Shown: positions 10,880-21,970, numbered from the stretch's first letter. The stretch: DNA of 64,000 nt from Poecilobothrus nobilitatus (GCA_947095535.1 OX352773.1:106344185-106408184); one strand, 5' to 3'. The notes: generated from the letters alone by a model not told the origin. Numbers and translations are program-made.

Positions 10880-11200
10880 AATAATAGCCGGATTCATTGT
10901 TTCCTTACAGTCCCACTCCCAATTTAATGTTTCCGTATCCACTTTCTATCCTTTCCTATACTTACTCCCTAGCCAATATACTGCGTTCGCAGGTAAGGGT
11001 TTCATCCCAATAATCGAACGCTGTATATTTCATCCCATGGCTAAAGGGGGAGGTGGGTTTAGTCAGTAAGAATCTGACACTACCAAGAGGGAAATTCTTG
11101 GTGTCTTTGAATGATTCCCACCTCCTTAGGAAAATAAAAAAAGCCTTGGTATACAAGCCTTGAATACAAAGCTCTAAGGAAAGATAGTAGGAAGGCTTTT
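10880..11200. other. Possible LINE 3' UTR fragment
   Basis: This is G+C-richer than its surroundings, with CATGGGATGAAATATACAGC and a CCACCTCCCCC-type segment when read on the minus strand. These resemble 3' ends of LOA/I-type insect LINEs. The 64-codon minus frame at 10962-11156 shows no protein-like features and is probably chance. Confidence 0.3.
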
Positions 11201-11224
11201 AATAATACCAAAAAAACGAATGAG

Positions 11225-11960
11225 GTACCTAACCCAAGCTAGCAAACAAGAAACACTAAATTTTTGATTAAATATACTCACAGAACTCAATACGCAAATA
11301 ATGAACTTATAAACAGATGGTGCACCACATTTAAAAAATATAGTTATCTTTTTTTAACAGACATATAAAGAAATGCTTTTAAATATAAACTAAAGCAAAA
11401 ATGTAAATGTAAATATAATAATACATTACATTTTAAGTTCAAGTGATTAGTTATGATATAATATGATAATATTATTACATTATAACTAATCACGCTCATA
11501 CAGTGTTTTTGTTCTGTAAGCATTTTTTTTGTCTTTTAATTGTAGTCCCTATTAATTTTTTGTATAGTAAATAAAAAAAATTTGTATTGTAATTTGAGCT
11601 AAGTATTAAAATTTTTGTTAAATGTTTTTACTCGTTTTGTTAGCTTATGTTTAAAATTTTAAAATTATTAATAACAGCTATAAGAAACTTTTTTTTTATA
11701 CTTTAAGTGTAGGGTATATTAACTCAGGTATGGTGTTTGTAACCACCAAAAGAAAGCGAGTTAGATGTGGACATGTATATATATTCTGTACGCACGATAA
11801 CTCAAAAAATAATGATGCTATATTGATGAAATTTATACGTAGGTTAACAATGACTAAAGTAAGGCGGGGATTACAAATAGTCGGTTGCATCGACTTACTA
11901 TTTCATTTAGTTGTCTTTTTTTTTGTATAGATCTTGTTTTGGTCAATGAAAAAAAAAAAA
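11225..11960 (+). mobile_element. Family alpha LINE, 3'-terminal part with an internal insertion
   Basis: From CAAACAAGAAACACTAAA to GATCTTGTTTTGGTCAATG this matches the end of ORF2 and the 3' UTR of copies A (34640-35080) and B (46930-47430). It includes CATACAGTGTTTTTGTTCTG. A block of about 220 bp (about 11697-11915) absent from A and B interrupts it, and the tail is A-rich. It is the 3' end of the LINE whose ORF1 lies at 9128-9790. The whole insertion (about 9065-11965) splits PolB-2. Confidence 0.65.
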
Positions 11961-11961
11961 A

Positions 11962-12245
11962 TAAAAATATTTGTCCATTCAACTCATCTTTCATTAGCTC
12001 TACAACTTTTTCATTAACTCTTGGTATTTTCCAAATATCATTCAAAGATTTTACAATCTTCTTTTATTGTGTGATAAATATTGAAATTAGAAATTTCAAA
12101 AATTAAACTATCTGTATCTGTATATAATGCAGTACAATCTTCGCCACATTTTGGTTTCATGTAATCGTAATGATATTCATATATTAGCGTTTTTGAAATT
12201 TACAAAATTCCAAATTTTTATACTTGAAAGATCGTTTATAAATAT
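11962..12245 (-). pseudogene. PolB-2 fragment containing catalytic motif C
   Basis: The minus strand reads EYHYDYMKPKCGEDCTALY directly followed by TDTDSLIFEISNFNIYH, the YxDTDS catalytic motif of family-B DNA polymerases. After a stop comes VNEKVVELMKDELNGQIF. In related polymerases the last words are immediately followed by the HFVGLRSNMY segment found at 9.0 kb, so a LINE has split one gene. Motif C is intact, but the surrounding frames contain stops. Confidence 0.75.
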
Positions 12246-12249
12246 TAGG

Positions 12250-13391
12250 AAAAGTGTCGGGGAGAGAACAGATGATGAGTTACTTGCCTTCAGCCAGAAG
12301 AGAAGTATTGGTACCAGTCATAGTACCCCTGTAAAAAAGTTAAACCAGGAACCAGCTGGGTTCCTTACAAAATCAACCAAACACCTGTTGGTGGACGAAA
12401 CATCAGCCAAAGTGCTTCAAAAGTATCAGGGCCTAATGGTAGTGGAAGTACTGAGAACGGTGCTTCTACTACAAAAAGTAAAATTAATAGAGGCCTCGGA
12501 TCCGCTTTCAGGAATCAATTCCAGAAGGGTAAATTCATATTGGGCAACATAGCCCAGAATGAAGCCAAAGGTGTTGTTCACGAAAGGGACCTTGAGGATA
12601 GGAAGCGATATGGGGAGGTTGTGCGAGCTTATGAGTCGTGAAACTCAGGTAAAGATTCGTCCTCGAAAGGAAATAGGTCAAGAGAAGTACCCAGCCCGGG
12701 TACAGAGAGAACTAAGGTGCCGATTTAGTCTCCATACTCGTTAGTCTCCATAACAGTTCGAAAATTGTAGCACATAAAAATTACTATGATATTGTAAAAG
12801 ATAGTTTATGTGTTGCAGTTGTCAACGAAAAAGCCAACGATCGTAAAGTATCGAGCAATTTGTGGATTAAACGAGGTTGTCTGAAATGGTGAATGAGCAC
12901 ATTCTAGGAGGGGCTGGAGGGACTCTTCCGTGCTTTGACTCATCCGAAGCAGTTAGGGGCAGTTATAGAGTAATCCGATGCGAGGATTAGTTCTCTTTGG
13001 GTTTCTTTAGCAGCAACATCGCTAAGTTAGGCGATGCTTGGGAAGAAGCCAAAATTAGCCTAATTCTAGCTAGCGAAAACCAAGAAGACTTAGAGCCCGC
13101 ATCTGGTTTCCTAGGATGGAAATAAGCAGGGAGAAACTTCTCAAGTGCCTCCGACTCCATAACCTGACGGTTCCAATGGGGAACTGGTCGGTGATAGTAA
13201 AGGAGAAATCATGCGAAGAACTGTTTTCAGATCTTATCAGCGACGAGAGTCTGGAACTTCTTGAGAAGCTGGAGAACAAACTAAGGTTTGGTATACGTCA
13301 TACCAAGCTGAAAATAATTAAGTCAGGTAGTCCAAACGTAGACTACCTTGACGAGGTGAACGACCTGCTGGAAAAATGTCAGTCGACATAG
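12250..13391 (+). pseudogene. LOA/I-like LINE ORF1 remnant
   Basis: The base composition becomes markedly richer in G+C at 12250. Fragments in several frames include ERTDDELLAFSQKRSIGTS and VQRELRCRFSLHTR. A 91-codon frame at 13116-13391 holds KLLKCLRLHNLTVPMGNW and ESLELLEKLENKLRFGIR. The last resembles the C-terminal domain of ORF1 in LOA/I-clade LINEs. It leads directly into the endonuclease. Many frameshifts make it non-functional. Confidence 0.5.
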
Positions 13392-13434
13392 AGTCTGCAG
13401 CAGTAGTAGCCAGTAATATATACGATGAGGGCGG

Positions 13435-14190
13435 TGCGAATTAATCTTAAGCACTCCAAATGTGCCTCGGATAACCTGCTACTCCTTCTTGGCGAGGAGG
13501 ACCTTTACAAAGCCTTCATCTAGAAGCCAAGGGTCAACACCTTTAGGATCAGTGGGTTAAACCAGCGTTAACTACAATCTGTTCAACAAGAATGTAGGTT
13601 TAGAAACAGGTAAGGCAAGAACTTGTATTCTGGGCAAGTCAACCGAGACGGTACTAAGCGAACTAGTAACGGACCGTTGAGCAATCGATACAATACAAAT
13701 AATATACGTTGACTCTTTTTCTAGACATAGAAGTCGCCATCAACAATATTCATATATCGGCTATACAGGATTCACTGGTGGAACTAGGGGTAGAAACTGC
13801 TCTTAGACAGTGAATTATTAATATTCTGCAATCAAGAGAGATTCAATCGGAACTCGGCAACCATAAGATTACTAGAAGGGTAAATAGAAGTACATAAATT
13901 TCGTGTATGGGGAAGCTCGAAAACAAATGAACTAGGTGAGGCATTGTTAAATTTTTTTCTAAACGAGAACCTTAATAAATACAATAGGGGAAGTGCGCAC
14001 ATTCACATTCCCAAGCTCGAATAGCTTTTCGGGCTGGGCGGATGTGATAGATATTACAGATTAAACGGTACATAGGTATCGACAAAGTAATAAAAATAGA
14101 AAAATGGAGAGTATCCGAAAATAGATCCTTTTCGGATCACAGCTGGATACTCTTCAATGTTTATCATCAGCCTGAAAATCCCTAGCCCTA
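13435..14190 (+). pseudogene. LOA/I-like LINE endonuclease, degenerate
   Basis: It starts MRAVRINLKHSKCASDNLLL, a typical N-terminal endonuclease helix, and ends at 14100-14190 with KWRVSENRSFSDHSWILFNV, which carries the SDH catalytic signature. Between these, YNRGSAHIHIP is recognisable. Most of the domain is broken by stops and by a 45-bp duplicated segment (13850-13894, repeated at 14383-14427). Confidence 0.65.
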
Positions 14191-14389
14191 TAGAAACCCT
14201 AGGGTTAGTAACTGAAGAAAGTTCAGAAATAAAAAAAGAGAAGGTTTAAAAATATAAGAGAGAAATCCGATTGGCCAAGACATGGTCATGGAAAGATTAT
14301 TGCGAATCTATAAAGAATACTAGGGACTCACCTAGACTTAGCAGAGTCTTATCTAAAGAACATTCCAATCCATCCTTCCTCAGAACTCG

Positions 14390-15180
14390 GCAACCATAAG
14401 ATTACTAGAAGGGTAAATAGAAGTACACCCCAGGGTGGGATGCTATCACCCCCTACTGTGGCTTTCAGTAAAGAACAGAATTCTCAAAGACCTTCAGGAT
14501 GAGGCAATCAAAGCCATCGCACATGCAGATGATCTAGTAGTACTAGTGTCTGGAAACTATCTTGACATAATTAGTAGAGTTATGGGAAGAGCTTTAGTAA
14601 GAGTTGGTAGATGGGCCAATGGTTGTGGCATATACATCAACCCCAGCAAAACAGAACTACTGGTATTCACAGCCAGAACCAAAATTCCGGAATTCACTAA
14701 GCCAAAATTGGATGGTGTGTATCTGAATCTAGCCTCAAGTCTCAAATACCTAGGAGTGGTACTGGACTCAAAATTGAAATTGAAAGCTGATACCGAAGAA
14801 AGAGCAAAAAAGGCCCATGTAGCTCTGTATTCTTGCAAGAAAATGTTAGGTAAAAAATGCGGATTAAAGCCATGAATGGCTTAACGGGTGTACACAGCTA
14901 TAGTTCGCCCTATCCTTACCTACGGATCACTACTGTGGTAGCCAGCTCTGGAGAAGGAGTATATTCGGACCAAGCTTGGTAAGGTACAAACTGCGGAAAT
15001 GGTAAGGTTTCTGAACGCAACGAAATGGATCTAAAATAAAACTTAATATAGCCCTATTATAAGCGTTGTAGTCACGGAAGTGGTAGCAAAACGGTGCTAA
15101 CGCACTATTTGGGGTCACTGCCATGAGGCTGGGAACCAACGAGCGGTGGGCAGCCACCCAAACCAACGAACCAACCGAAT
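14390..15180 (+). pseudogene. LOA/I-like LINE reverse transcriptase fragment
   Basis: STPQGGMLSP is followed after a frameshift by LLWLSVKNRILKDLQDE and AIKAIAHADDLVVLVSG. The latter is the RT catalytic motif with the usual Tyr replaced by His. The thumb reads VGRWANGCGIYINPSKTELL and KYLGVVLDSKLKLKADTEER. A decayed tail runs to about 15180. RT fingers are absent. Confidence 0.8.
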
Positions 15181-16160
15181 ATCATGCCAAACTCGGTCAA
15201 AAGCTTTAGAAATATCCACTCCTCCCCGAATGGTGGAGGCCGATGTTGAGCCTTTCACAGAGGCACGTCATGAGATCACCTGTTGACTGATGGGTTCGGA
15301 ACGCATATTAACGATCATGAATTAATCCTTTGTTATGTACATATTTCAGAAGCTTTCTATTTATTAAATTTTCCATTATTTTGTGTTTTTGCAAAGATTA
15401 AAAAATGTTTGTGGACATATATATAAAGAAAAATCCAATTTTTTCTAATTAACAATTTTATTAAGAACTTATATCTGTTATTCACTAGCTATATCAAATT
15501 TAATTAAATCCTAATTATTTTTAATTTATTTACTTATTCTTAATTCAAAAATATTAGTAATTTTAACATTAATTAACTTTCAAAATGTTTCCTTTTCGGT
15601 GACTCGGTAGCGGTCAAATCAAAAATTAGAAAATATAATATATTAAATTTATTGTAACTGCAAAAAAAGGTTATTACCAATATAATCATATAGTTCCTTA
15701 TGTAATATAGTCCATTAACCTTAGCAGTAACAAATTGCATTTTTATTATATATTAAACGAGTTATACTCGACATTACATAAGAGACATATGATTATAGTA
15801 CATAAGAAATCTATCCAAAAGCGATGATTAAATATAAATTAAATTAATAACTTATCCTATCACGATGACATCTGGTGATGAATAGAGCTAATAATAAAAT
15901 TACTTAACTATTATACTATGTGTTGCAATTACGAAACAATAATAATGATTTCTTTTTGAAAAAAAGAGAAAAACGATTTCGCTCATTATTGCTAATTAAA
16001 AGTAAACATTAAATACAGCAGTAACAATATAAGATGTGGAATATTTAATATTTAACAAATTGAAAATACAAAAAAATAGTGAACAAAATTTTGGATTCTT
16101 ATTGGTAAGTAAAAATCCAATAAATAAATAATAATTGATTTATTTTTAGGTTTTGATGTT
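15181..16160. other. LINE edge then AT-rich DNA without a gene
   Basis: 15180-15320 contains a G+C-richer fragment reading on the minus strand like GLHHSG-type LINE RT sequence. It resembles the CR1/jockey-like LINE at 48.1 kb. From 15330 to 16160 I see nothing but AT-rich sequence. Confidence 0.4.
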
Positions 16161-16181
16161 TGATTCTATAGATGTAGAATG

Positions 16182-17107
16182 TTATATGATATGGACCCCA
16201 TATGATTTCAGATAAGTATTTTTATTTTGTGAATGACGATTCTTTGTGATGTGTTCTTTGGTTTTCTCTTTAAGGTGCAGGGCGACTGAACACTTTGGAA
16301 AAGACCGAAGTGATAGCAATAGAGCGGTAGTTTGAAGGATTGCTTTTTCCTCCCTTTTTGGTGATGGTATATATGTGCGCTGCCTTCCATTGGGTAGGAT
16401 ATCTACCCGAAGAGAGGGGTAAATAGAAGAGATTCCGCAATGGTTTCGCAATAGTAGGAAAGGAATTTTTTTAAACTGTGGCAGTCATGCCATCCGGACC
16501 GGTCGACTTTTTTGTATCCAAATTTTTAAGAGCTTTAAGAACTCCACGAGTTCTGAAAGAAATTCTACCTAAGGAGCAGTTAACCTCGGGAAGAATGCAT
16601 GGTCTTTGTGTTGACTGAGATAATGTTGAGTTGGAGGCGAAATTTTTGGCAAATAAATCTGCTTTTTCTTTGAGATCGGATAGAATTTCGTCATTGTTAT
16701 CAACCAAAGCCCGGAACGAAGAACCACCACTTTTACCGTTAAGGCTCTTAGCGAAGTTCCAGAAGGATTTGCTATTTTTAGGAAGATGTAAAAGATATTA
16801 TGGATATTGAAATCACCAGCCATAACAATTTCAGATTCTGGATTTAATTCCAAAATTTCTTTAATTTGTTTGGTGAGATTTTCAATATCCGAAATAGAAT
16901 CCGGATCACTGGAGGCACAAAATGAGAGACAAAGGAGTAATTGTCAACGACAAAATTGTCGTCTTGGCCAACCATCTGGGACTCACATAATGCATATATT
17001 GCTGGTTTTAGTGAATTAAGGTGATCTTGGATGGCAAAAAAATTCGACTGCAGACCACGAACTTTGCAAAAATTTACGCTAAAATTCGCAATGATTAATA
17101 GCAACAA
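16182..17107 (-). pseudogene. CR1/jockey-like LINE, endonuclease and RT start, degenerate
   Basis: From right to left on the minus strand come an endonuclease start (KVRGLQSNFFAIQDHLNSLK, PAIYALCESQMV) and the EN motif SEIVMAGDFNIHN at about 16820. The EN-RT linker follows with LKEKADLFAKNFASNSTLSQ, and then the RT start LKNLDTKKSTGPDGMTATV at about 16490. The rest of the RT is shredded. Several frame changes and an internal deletion after GDFN make it dead. It sits inside PolB-2. Confidence 0.75.
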
Positions 17108-17289
17108 TGCATTTGAAAATTTATAAATAATATAATCAGAAAAAAAAAAATAAAAAACACAAAAACAAAAAGATTCAAGTATTTAAAGAATTTGACAAAC
17201 AAAGAGTAAATTAAAAAATTAACCAAAGTTAATTGAATTTTATTATTGAGTGCAATTATCAATAAATAATCAAAAAGTTTAAAACGTTC

Positions 17290-20122
17290 AATATTAATTT
17301 GATTGGTAGCTTGGGCTCTTAGTCTTGTGTTTAAGTCAATATAAGTTTTTAACCATGCAGATAGTTTCAGCGCGAAACGGTTGCGCTTAACCTTTTTGTG
17401 AGTCGTTTTCTATTGTCTGCATATTATCTATTGAAAAATCACATGGTTGAATTCATTTAATATTCCCTGTTGGTAAAAATTGTGTTATTGCATAACAGTA
17501 CTGATTATTAATATCTTTGTACATTAAATATTTTTTTTGGTTTATAGGGATTATATCCAGCTAACTAATATTCATTGTTTGCTTCAGAGTAGCGTTTTAA
17601 ACATTGACTTTAACCTTCACATAATCCTCTTTCAATAAACACAATCATATCTATATCTGTAAGCAATTCTAAATTTATTCCAGTGTATAATAACATAGCG
17701 TCCCAAGTATAGCCAGGAAGAGTGTACTAATGAGCAGGGTCTAACTTATGTGTTTCTAAGGAATTTGTACGACATTTTTCAAATACATACATCTGCTAGT
17801 AGTAAAACGTCCGTTTTTAAGTACAAATCTCAATACTCTCCTAAGTTGTTAAGGTTTAAATCACACCATACTTTTTGTGCATGAAGATAGTCTTCATCTC
17901 TAATATTCTCTTTATTTAATTTATTATAAAAATTACAATTTTATAACAGGCAATTCTGTTTCTGAAAATCTCTCAAAGATTTTATTGAAATAGTCATAGG
18001 TATACTCCTTTTCTTCTTAATAAGTCAATTTAATGTGACGTTAGATAAGAAAATTCGGACTCTAGAATTGGAAAATCGTTTAAAAGGGATGATAAATGAT
18101 CTTAAACTACTAGCTAAAAATCTAAAAGAACCTAAAATTTAATTTAACCTATAAACCTATAAACCTATATTTAATGTTTTTATCTTTAATGGATTTTGTA
18201 AAGGATATGTGCTTCTCTTTATTTATTGGAAGTACATTTATATTATCCTCACCAATTTTTTGTATATCTTTATTCAAAAAATGTGCATCATATGAACTAA
18301 GGTTATGAAATATAATGGGTATAGTTAAATTGTCTTTATAATTTAAATTACAATCTAAATGAGCAGGTCCATGATATTTTCCAGTAAAATGGCGATGATA
18401 TTTAACCTTAATTTCATCTGACGCAAACTTTTTTTTACATATGCAACAATTATCGGCAAAGATAAAATTTATCTCATCTTCATTGGAAAGATTTTCTATT
18501 GGAACTATAGTAGTAACACAAGAGTTTATGAGAATAATTGCTTACTGTTGCAGTTGGTTCATAAACCATTCAATACATAATATAAAAACGTTTATAAAAT
18601 AAAACGCATATTTTATGTAATTCGACTTAAACGAACTTGTTAAATAATATCCGATTGAGCAGGGAATATACTCTTGATTTTGGACTTTTTTTCCCCATCT
18701 ATTTTTTTTAAAATGTATTCTAAGTCCGCGTACATTACAAACGGAGTCATTTTCTTATATCTATAATTCTTAAAACTGAGAGTCTTATTTTCTATATTAG
18801 ATAATCTTATCCTACATTCATTTTGATACAAGCAATTCTCTAAAGAATCTTCAGTTTTTCTGTATCATAAAAGTAATGAAGATATCTATCACAAACATAA
18901 ATTGCATGTTCATTAGAATTGCACTGAGATACCAGAAGCCTGGAAAGATTTTTAATCCAAATATAATGACGAATGCACATTATTTCCATCAGAATCCTGT
19001 TCTTCCAATATTAATAAATTCACATGTAGCTTATCTAAAATAAAATAAAATGTTAAGTATGAAATTGAATAAAAAGCAACAAAAAACAAAATTCTAATTT
19101 TAATTCCTTTTTCCACTGATTTTAACAATTTGAATGGTACAACTTCCAATTTACTTTTGAGCGTTTCAAGATGATAAACAAATACATTAATTGAAATGTT
19201 ATTATTTTTTTCAAATAATTCAATGTTTTTTAACTCCATAGGAAAGCTAATTCCATCGAGGTTCAGAACAGTCAAACTGTCTTTATAATTTGGATAACTT
19301 GAAGGCCGTTCGGGATGATTGTTGGTAGGATATAATGCTGACACAACAGACCTTACAAAGCAGGCCTTGTCATTATTTCGCACATTAATGTAAGCTCCAT
19401 TCCTTACAGGTGTTTTAATGTAAGATGATTCAACAAGTAGTGAAAATTTATTTATATTTGTAGTTAAATTTATAATAGCTGTAAAATTTCTTTCTGAAAT
19501 CCTTCCAATTTTCTTAACAGCGGTTCTTCTATAGCTTCTATAATTATTGCTTCTATTTCATCTCCTTTATATACTACACCATTTTTTGTACTTAAATGTA
19601 CAAAAAAATTTTTTTTTTCCTCACCTTCTCACCTTCATGTATTTTCTTCCTCACCTTCATGTATTTTGGCCACAAAAACTGCATTTATTTTATTGCTTCA
19701 TTGAAATTGTAAAATTCTGAATTTATTTTCTATTAAACTTCTACATTCTTAAAGGAACATTTTCGGTTCAGAGTGATATAAATTAGTAATTACTCCTGAT
19801 CGAATTCTGTTTTTAAAAGCTGAATGTGGTAAATATTCCCATACCAAACGTTGACATAATGATGAAGATGATCCTTTAGATTCGCCAATGCTTCTAAAAG
19901 ACTTGAATCCATGTATCATTCCATCAAACGATTTCAGTTTGCTGAATGCTGAAGTTAAATAAAATTTTTTTCCTGTTTTCTGGGCAGATGATAAGAGTTT
20001 TTTCAAATTTTTAATATCTGCTTCACAACTTTTAATGTTTTCCTCCACTTCGTTACAGTTACTTATCATCGTGAATAAGATTTCTTAATGTTTTCTTACA
20101 AAAGTCTCAGCAAAGTTTTCCA
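17290..20122 (-). pseudogene. Polinton-type DNA polymerase B (PolB-2), N-terminal half
   Basis: Read right to left, the N-terminus MENFAETFVRKH is followed by a stop and a helical CNEVEENIKSCEADIKNLKK segment (20069-19749). Next come NNDKACFVRSVVSALYP (19380), a Cys-rich finger-like stretch (about 18900) and the exonuclease entry MTPFVMYADLEYIL (18740). CCICKKKFASDEIKVKYHRH and GKYHGPAHLDC lie at about 18400. KTDVLLLADVC, LDPAHYYTLPGY and a motif-A-like YKDINNQYCYAITQ run from 17800 to 17550. This is the order expected for Maverick-type polymerases with a YADxE exonuclease. Many frames are broken, and motif B is missing. Confidence 0.75.
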
Positions 20123-20129
20123 TAGTTAT

Positions 20130-20620
20130 ATTATACACATACCTAACTTGCAATAATACTAATTTCAAGGTTAGTCACAAAATGTTCAATAAAATGAATA
20201 TTACTTTAAATGAATTCACATGCATATTTTTTTAACATTCCGTATAATAACTTGTTTTTATTCTAATTATAAAATTTTAACTTTGCATTAACTTGTTAAC
20301 CTTCAAAAATATTATATGAGTTTATATTACACATAATAAAAACGTCGGCTTAATAACACGTTAACTAACATAAAAAGCTTTTTAATATAACTTTTCCAAG
20401 CTTCATTACATTTGTATATGGCACACATAAATAATTGTAATAATACTTATTTCAAAGTTAACCACTTAATGCACATTACTGTAAATAAATTCACATATTA
20501 GTTTAACTTTCCAATAACGTCACTTCCTGTAGTCAACCATATCTATACTTTGATACTACATGGTCGTGACTTCATTTCCTGGAGTCAAACCGGCATAGCT
20601 ATTCTACTTGCTGGGTATCG
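20130..20620. repeat. Dispersed repeat DR1, two partial units
   Basis: TTGCAATAATACTAATTTCA recurs at 20153, and a variant at 20434. The second unit continues through CAATAACGTCACTTCCTGTA to TCATTTCCTGGAGTCAAAC (20510-20590). That tail is shared with 35.13-35.20 and 47.47-47.54 kb. It is non-coding and its type is unknown. Confidence 0.6.
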
Positions 20621-20624
20621 AGTT

Positions 20625-21040
20625 GAAAAAAAGTTGACTTGGTCAAATCACGTTTTTGGTATAGCTAAAGATGCAGCTAAAAGTTTAGGATTTTTGTACC
20701 GCTGCCAAACCTTCTTCTCTGCTTGATGAATTGATGAATTGATCTTTTTAATATCTTTAAATCGTACATTAGGCCGAAAATGGAGTATAATGCACATATT
20801 TGGGTTGCAGGCCCTCAAACAGCGCTGGGTTATGTAAATAATGTGCAAAACAGAACTATTCGTCTTATCAAGGACCCCGTCTAACTTGAATGACCACTCT
20901 ACTCAGCCATCGCCTTACAGTTGGGTCGCTGACCTTGTTTTATATATATATCGTAGGGATTAACACCTGTTTCAAAGAAACAAACCAGTTAATGCCTTCA
21001 CTCAAAGTTTTCCAACGTGAAACAAGGAGAAACGGGTTTT
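20625..21040 (+). pseudogene. LINE reverse transcriptase C-terminal fragment
   Basis: TWSNHVFGIAKDAAKSLGFL, a frame change, then MEYNAHIWVAGPQTALGYVN, VQNRTIRLIKDP and LLSHRLTVGSLTLFYIYIVG. These words form the thumb and post-RT region of jockey/CR1-type insect LINEs. It differs from alpha. Stops separate the pieces, and the fragment ends at the inverted PolB-2 junction. Confidence 0.7.
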
Positions 21041-21046
21041 ACAATA

Positions 21047-21121
21047 TTCTTTTATTGTCTTCTAAATATTGAAATTAGAAATTTCATAAATTAAACTATC
21101 TGTTTCTGTATATAAAGTCGA
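21047..21121 (-). pseudogene. Second PolB-2 motif C fragment
   Basis: The minus strand reads LYTETDSLIYEISNFNI, a copy of the 12.1-kb fragment with the first motif aspartate replaced by Glu. It abuts the hairpin at 21121, where the orientation of polymerase sequence switches. Confidence 0.65.
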
Positions 21122-21206
21122 GGTAATTCTGTTTCTGAAAATCTCTCAAATAATCTCTCAAAATCCCTACAATAGCTTTGAGAGATTTTCAGAAACAGAA
21201 TTACCT
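21121..21206. repeat. Perfect 30-bp inverted repeat (hairpin) at the PolB-2 junction
   Basis: The left arm 21121-21150 and right arm 21177-21206 are exact reverse complements (AGGTAATTCTGTTTCTGAAA...), with a 26-nt loop. Both arms are polymerase sequence: the same words encode the ERFSETELPV segment at about 17950 on the minus strand. The hairpin is therefore a fold-back breakpoint and not a terminator. Confidence 0.85.
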
Positions 21207-21513
21207 GTTATAAAATTATAATTTTTTTTTGTAATAAATTAAATAAAGAGAATATTAGATGAAGCCTATCTTCATGCACAAAAAGTATGAGGTGATTTAA
21301 ACCTTAATAACTTAGGAGAGTATTGAGATTTGTACTTAAAAACGGACGTTTTACTACTAGCAGATGTATGTATTTGAAAAATGTCGTACAAATTCCTTAG
21401 AAACACATAAGTTAGACCCTGCTCATTACTACACTCTTCCTGGCTATAGTTGGGACGGTATGTTATTATACACTGGAATAAATTTAGAATTGCTTACAGT
21501 TATAGATATAATT
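21177..21513 (+). pseudogene. PolB-2 fragment, inverted relative to the main gene
   Basis: The plus strand carries the segment upstream of motif A. It includes ERFSETELPVIKL, a frame change, LHAQK, NNLGEY and KTDVLLLADVC, then LETHKLDPAHYYTLPGYSWD and MLLYTGINLELLT. It matches 17640-18010 of the minus strand closely. It ends in a TA microsatellite. Confidence 0.75.
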
Positions 21514-21514
21514 A

Positions 21515-21527
21515 TGTTTATTATATA

Positions 21528-21565
<38 letters not shown>

Positions 21566-21570
21566 ATATG
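21515..21570. repeat. (TA)n microsatellite
   Basis: An alternating TA tract is interrupted by TATGTA. The Tyr/Ile-alternating ORFs on both strands here are artefacts of this repeat. Confidence 0.9.
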
Positions 21571-21592
21571 TATATGTGAGATTCTGAATAGA

Positions 21593-21845
21593 GATTCTGA
21601 ATTAGGATATATTTTAAAGTTAGGCTCAAAATCAGAGTTATACGCTTTTTCCAGAATATTTATATACATACATATGATATGTGACATTCTGAATTAGGAG
21701 ATTTTAGATTTAGATTCGATATCAGAGTATTCCCTTTTTCCAGAATATTTTTGTATATGTATCTAAATGCCAGATTCTGAATTAGAAGGGTTGTTAGAGT
21801 TAGATTGAAAATCAGGGAGCGTTTCCTCCTTTTCCAGAATATGCA
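21593..21845. repeat. Minisatellite, three units of about 90 bp
   Basis: Units start at 21593, 21685 and 21773 with GATTCTGAATTAG or CATTCTGAATTAG, and each ends in TTTTTCCAGAATAT or TTTTCCAGAATAT. They are imperfect copies with periods of 92 and 88 bp. Confidence 0.8.
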
Positions 21846-21904
21846 TATTTCGTAACATACCATAAGATATACGATAATTAGAATCCCGCGTATGCACTTA
21901 TCAT

Positions 21905-21970
21905 CTTGAATAAGATTTTGTGATGTTTTCTTACAAAAGTCTCAGCAAAGCTTTTTATCGTTACTTGTTA
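21905..21970 (-). pseudogene. PolB-2 N-terminal fragment
   Basis: The minus strand reads SFAETFVRKHHKILFKMIS, the N-terminal module also seen at 20122 (minus) and 29410 (plus). The start codon position is ATA here. The match ends after about 20 codons. Confidence 0.5.

Noticed and set aside
21121..21206. Hairpin as a transcription terminator
   Set aside because: Both arms are protein-coding polymerase sequence in inverted orientation. It is a rearrangement junction.
21444..21687. ORFs of alternating Tyr/Ile on both strands
   Set aside because: They are translations of a TA microsatellite.
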